From assembly GCF_000208745.1 (NCBI RefSeq), contig NC_030857.1, positions 8,071,848 through 8,135,847 on the forward strand: a DNA stretch of 64,000 nt, read 5' to 3'. This DNA is from Theobroma cacao (lineage: Eukaryota > Streptophyta > Magnoliopsida > Malvales > Malvaceae). A program made the translations under genes and the position numbers. Numbering within the stretch: the first letter of the stretch is position 1; each line of letters begins with the position of its first letter. This document shows, piece by piece, positions 61,287 to 64,000 of this stretch. The notes below the pieces were generated by a model. That model was given only the letters and a program-made list of their open reading frames with translations, was not told where the DNA came from and made no database searches.

Positions 61287-64000
61287 TATCAAGCCCAGCT
61301 CGACAATATATTTATTATGCCATTCCTACATAAGAATGCATGTTTGCTTACTTGGGTACCTTAAAAATCGTTAAAGAACGGTATTGTACCAAATGGTACA
61401 ATTAAGTTGAATTAAGCCTCGAACTAGTCCCAATAGAGATTTTAAGATGAAATTGAGAATTTTAAAACCTCAGAATGACTTAAAATGGTGATTCGGAGTT
61501 CGAGGACCGATTTGGAGTCAAATTGGAATTTTCATAACCTAGGGGTAAAATGGTCATTTTGCCACCCGAGGTTAAACTTGGAATGTTGGAAGAATTTTTT
61601 GATCAAGATTGACTATTTAGAACATAATTTGAGTTTGAGAAGTGAAAAATTTTAATTGTGACATTTTTTCGATTATAAGGGTAAAATAGTCATTTTGCCG
61701 CCCAAGGGCAAAATTGTAATTTTACACCATCCAACACTTGTCCAGCACATGGATTTTACCCAATATTATCATGGATAATTTAGAAAATTTATATGGTGGA
61801 GAGAGATTGCTTAATGGGTAAGTATGACACATGGACCAATGGAACGGTGACACATGGCAAATTTTTGTCTGTTTAATATTTTCCTTTATAAAGCCAATTT
61901 GAACTCTTCCACATTCATTCTTATGGCTGGCCATAGCAAGAGCAAAGGAAGAAAAGAAGAGCAAAAACCCTAGAGTGAAAATTTAAGAGAAAATTGGTGG
62001 ATTTCAAGTAATCAAGCCACCAAAGGTGAAATTTCTTAACTCTAGCTTGTGATCTATCTTTCCTATGCATTATTTTGCATTTTTCATGGTTGAATCACAA
62101 GATATCATGAAGGATAGTGTGCTGATCAAACCCTAGGAGAGAGAATTTGATGATGATTTAGATAGATTTTTAAGATATATGGATGTTTTTAGTTGTTTAT
62201 GGTGTTAAGTGTAAGAATTAAGCTTGAAATTCACATATTCCTCATGAGTTCATCATTGGCCGAATCTTCCTTGTAGAGTGTTGATGGTGGATTTGATTTT
62301 ATTTCAAGTGAATTGGTTAGGAAATGATGAATTATGGTGAGAAAATCAAGTAGAAAAAATCATTGTGTTGATGCACTCACCATGGCTGAAATTCTCAAGA
62401 AGAAATGTGAGGATGATTTTGCTAAATTTTATGCTATTTGACTTGTGTTTGATGGTTTGGAGAATTGAAAGAAAAATGGAGTTAATTGGAGTTAAATTGG
62501 ACGTATTAGCCAATTAATCGGGTGATAGATCCAATTAGGCCAATACCATTTTATTTAGGTACATAATTGAATTTATATTGAACACCATATTTAGATAGTT
62601 ACCCGAGTATTTCACATCCCATTTCATGCATTAGTATAGAGCCTGAATTGGTTTTATAACAATTTAGCACAAATGTAGTAAATGGCTTATTGTGCATTAT
62701 GTCTAGGTGGTGAGCTTTTTGACAAAAGTAAAGAGATAGTACCAGAGGATCAAGAATCGGAGTACTCGGAATTGAAATCCAGAAATAGTGAGTAACCTTA
62801 CTATCATCTTAATTATCTAAAGTGGTTTTTATCCGATTTTGTGATTTTATGAAAAATGAGTTTAAATGGTAATCTTTATGTTTTATAAGCAAAATGTGAT
62901 TAAATGAAATGATTTTATAAAATTGTCTTGAAATTGAAAGATGGTTTTGAAAATGGAGTAATTGGAGACTAATTGTTGTGTTATAAATCATGGTTTGAAT
63001 TAAATGGTTTATGATAATGTGGGCATGAGTGGCTAGATTTGGTAAATGTGCTGAAAAAGTATGAACTGTTGATTTGCCTTGAGAGGCTGTAAAATAAAAT
63101 AATTGCCATGTCATGCTGTTGAATTTTATTGAATTGGTGGATTATATATTGGTCGCTACAGTGGACGGGTTCCGTGGACCATCCTATTAGAGGGGCACTG
63201 TAACCTTATTATATTCATACCTCAGTATGAGAGGTGCGGTTGGATAACTCCTGAGGTTAAAACTTTAGAGTTCACTTCACGCCAAACCACCACGTGAGGA
63301 TGAACTCAGCCAACGTCAAGGAACGGTTATGTTTTCAAAATAAAAATATGATTTATGCATACATAACTTTTTAACAACCTTGGCGGACTGGGTTGGGATA
63401 GCCCTCGGCCAAGGTATCCTTGATAACTGAGTATGAGAATGATTTTGGTACGAGCCAAACTTTTCAGGAAATCATAAGCCTCGTTGTTTATTTTGGTGAA
63501 ATGAATCTATTTTATTTTATTAAAATGAGTTCGAAATGCTGAGAATCATTTTTATGCTAATCTATTTTATCTGTCTCCATTTACTCAGCTTTAGATATTT
63601 TAGATGGTATTTGTTTACTCACTGGGATTATATAATCTCACCACCCTCCTTTCCACCCATTTTAAGCTCAGGATAGTCGGTAAGTAGCTCATTTCGTTGA
63701 AGGCTACAGTTGGACTTGCATCCTCAAAAATTGTAAGTTTACCACTTTTGATACTTTTGGTCGTTTGTGGGCCCACATGTCACTGTAAATTTAATCTTAT
63801 GCTTTGGTTATCTGTATTACAGTATGTATGAATTTATTTAGCTTTTACGCTACAAAAATTATTTACCGGGAACTCTATAAATATTGTTTTATAAGAAAAT
63901 AGAATATTTTATTGAATATTTTTATTATATTTAAATAGTTATAGTTTCGCTTTAAATGGATGTTTTAGATATCTAAACTTATTTTTTATTATGAAATCTG
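61287..64000 (+). repeat. LTR related to the chromovirus LTRs, running off the window
   Basis: It begins tatcaagcccagct, matching the minus-strand LTR start tgtcaagccagct, and stays colinear with the reverse complement of 42312-44669: gaggaccgatttggag at 61500, aaaatggtcattttgcc at 61545, gagaggtgcgg at 63230, ccaacgtcaaggaacgg at 63310, ccttggcggactgggttgg at 63380. The first two bases are TA rather than TG. Its far end is not in the window. Confidence 0.8.

Overview
This is a stretch of an AT-rich eudicot nuclear genome. Genes have introns with GT/AG borders and the intact genes are typical plant ones (a plantacyanin and a plastid PEP-mutase/isocitrate-lyase-superfamily enzyme). Everything else is a dense nest of plant transposons. 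The species cannot be named from the sequence. It is a draft assembly: there is an N run at 5850-5908 inside an (AT)n tract and one N at 52271.

Layout. 1-379 is the 3' end of a long LTR. 380-4510 is the 3' end of another Ty3/gypsy-type element, with polypurine tract and LTR. 4511-9285 is non-coding, with a tandem duplication, a CACTA-like terminus, the AT tract and a fold-back element. 9286-14013 (minus) holds ten exons of the C-terminal third of a DEAD-box helicase of the RH29/DBP10 type; the helicase core is missing and one exon has a 1-base deletion. 14640-17380 is a decayed copia pol with an internal threefold tandem repeat. 18298-19079 looks like a copia LTR. About 19161-30739 is an 11.6 kb Mutator-like element (MULE) with two convergent passengers: a decayed mudrA-type transposase (+) and a DUF1985/ULP1 (C48 SUMO-protease-like) gene (-). 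Between them lie a 310-bp hairpin, minisatellite arrays, a DUF1985 fragment and a captured fragment of RNA-dependent RNA polymerase 2.

30959-31431 (plantacyanin) and 32639-35362 (PEP-mutase family) are the only two genes that look functional, both on the minus strand. 36479-42306 is an Athila-like relic. 42312-52725 is a complete but dead Tekay/Del-type chromovirus with a perfect 5-bp target duplication. 53878-55640 is a copia RT/RNase H relic split by a 1.15 kb hAT-type element with an 8-bp target duplication. About 55762-61286 is a second, transposase-less MULE carrying a second ULP1 passenger. 61287 to the window end is an LTR related to the chromovirus LTRs.

How it fits together. The ancestral gene strip seems to be RH29, plantacyanin and PEP-mutase, all on the minus strand; about 17 kb of transposons sit where the 5' half of RH29 should be. 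The transposon genes carry stop codons mostly at expected Trp or Gln codons, as expected from C-to-T decay of methylated, silenced DNA. The most unusual object is the first MULE, which combines a SUMO-protease-like gene, an inverted repeat beside the transposase and a piece of the host silencing polymerase RDR2.
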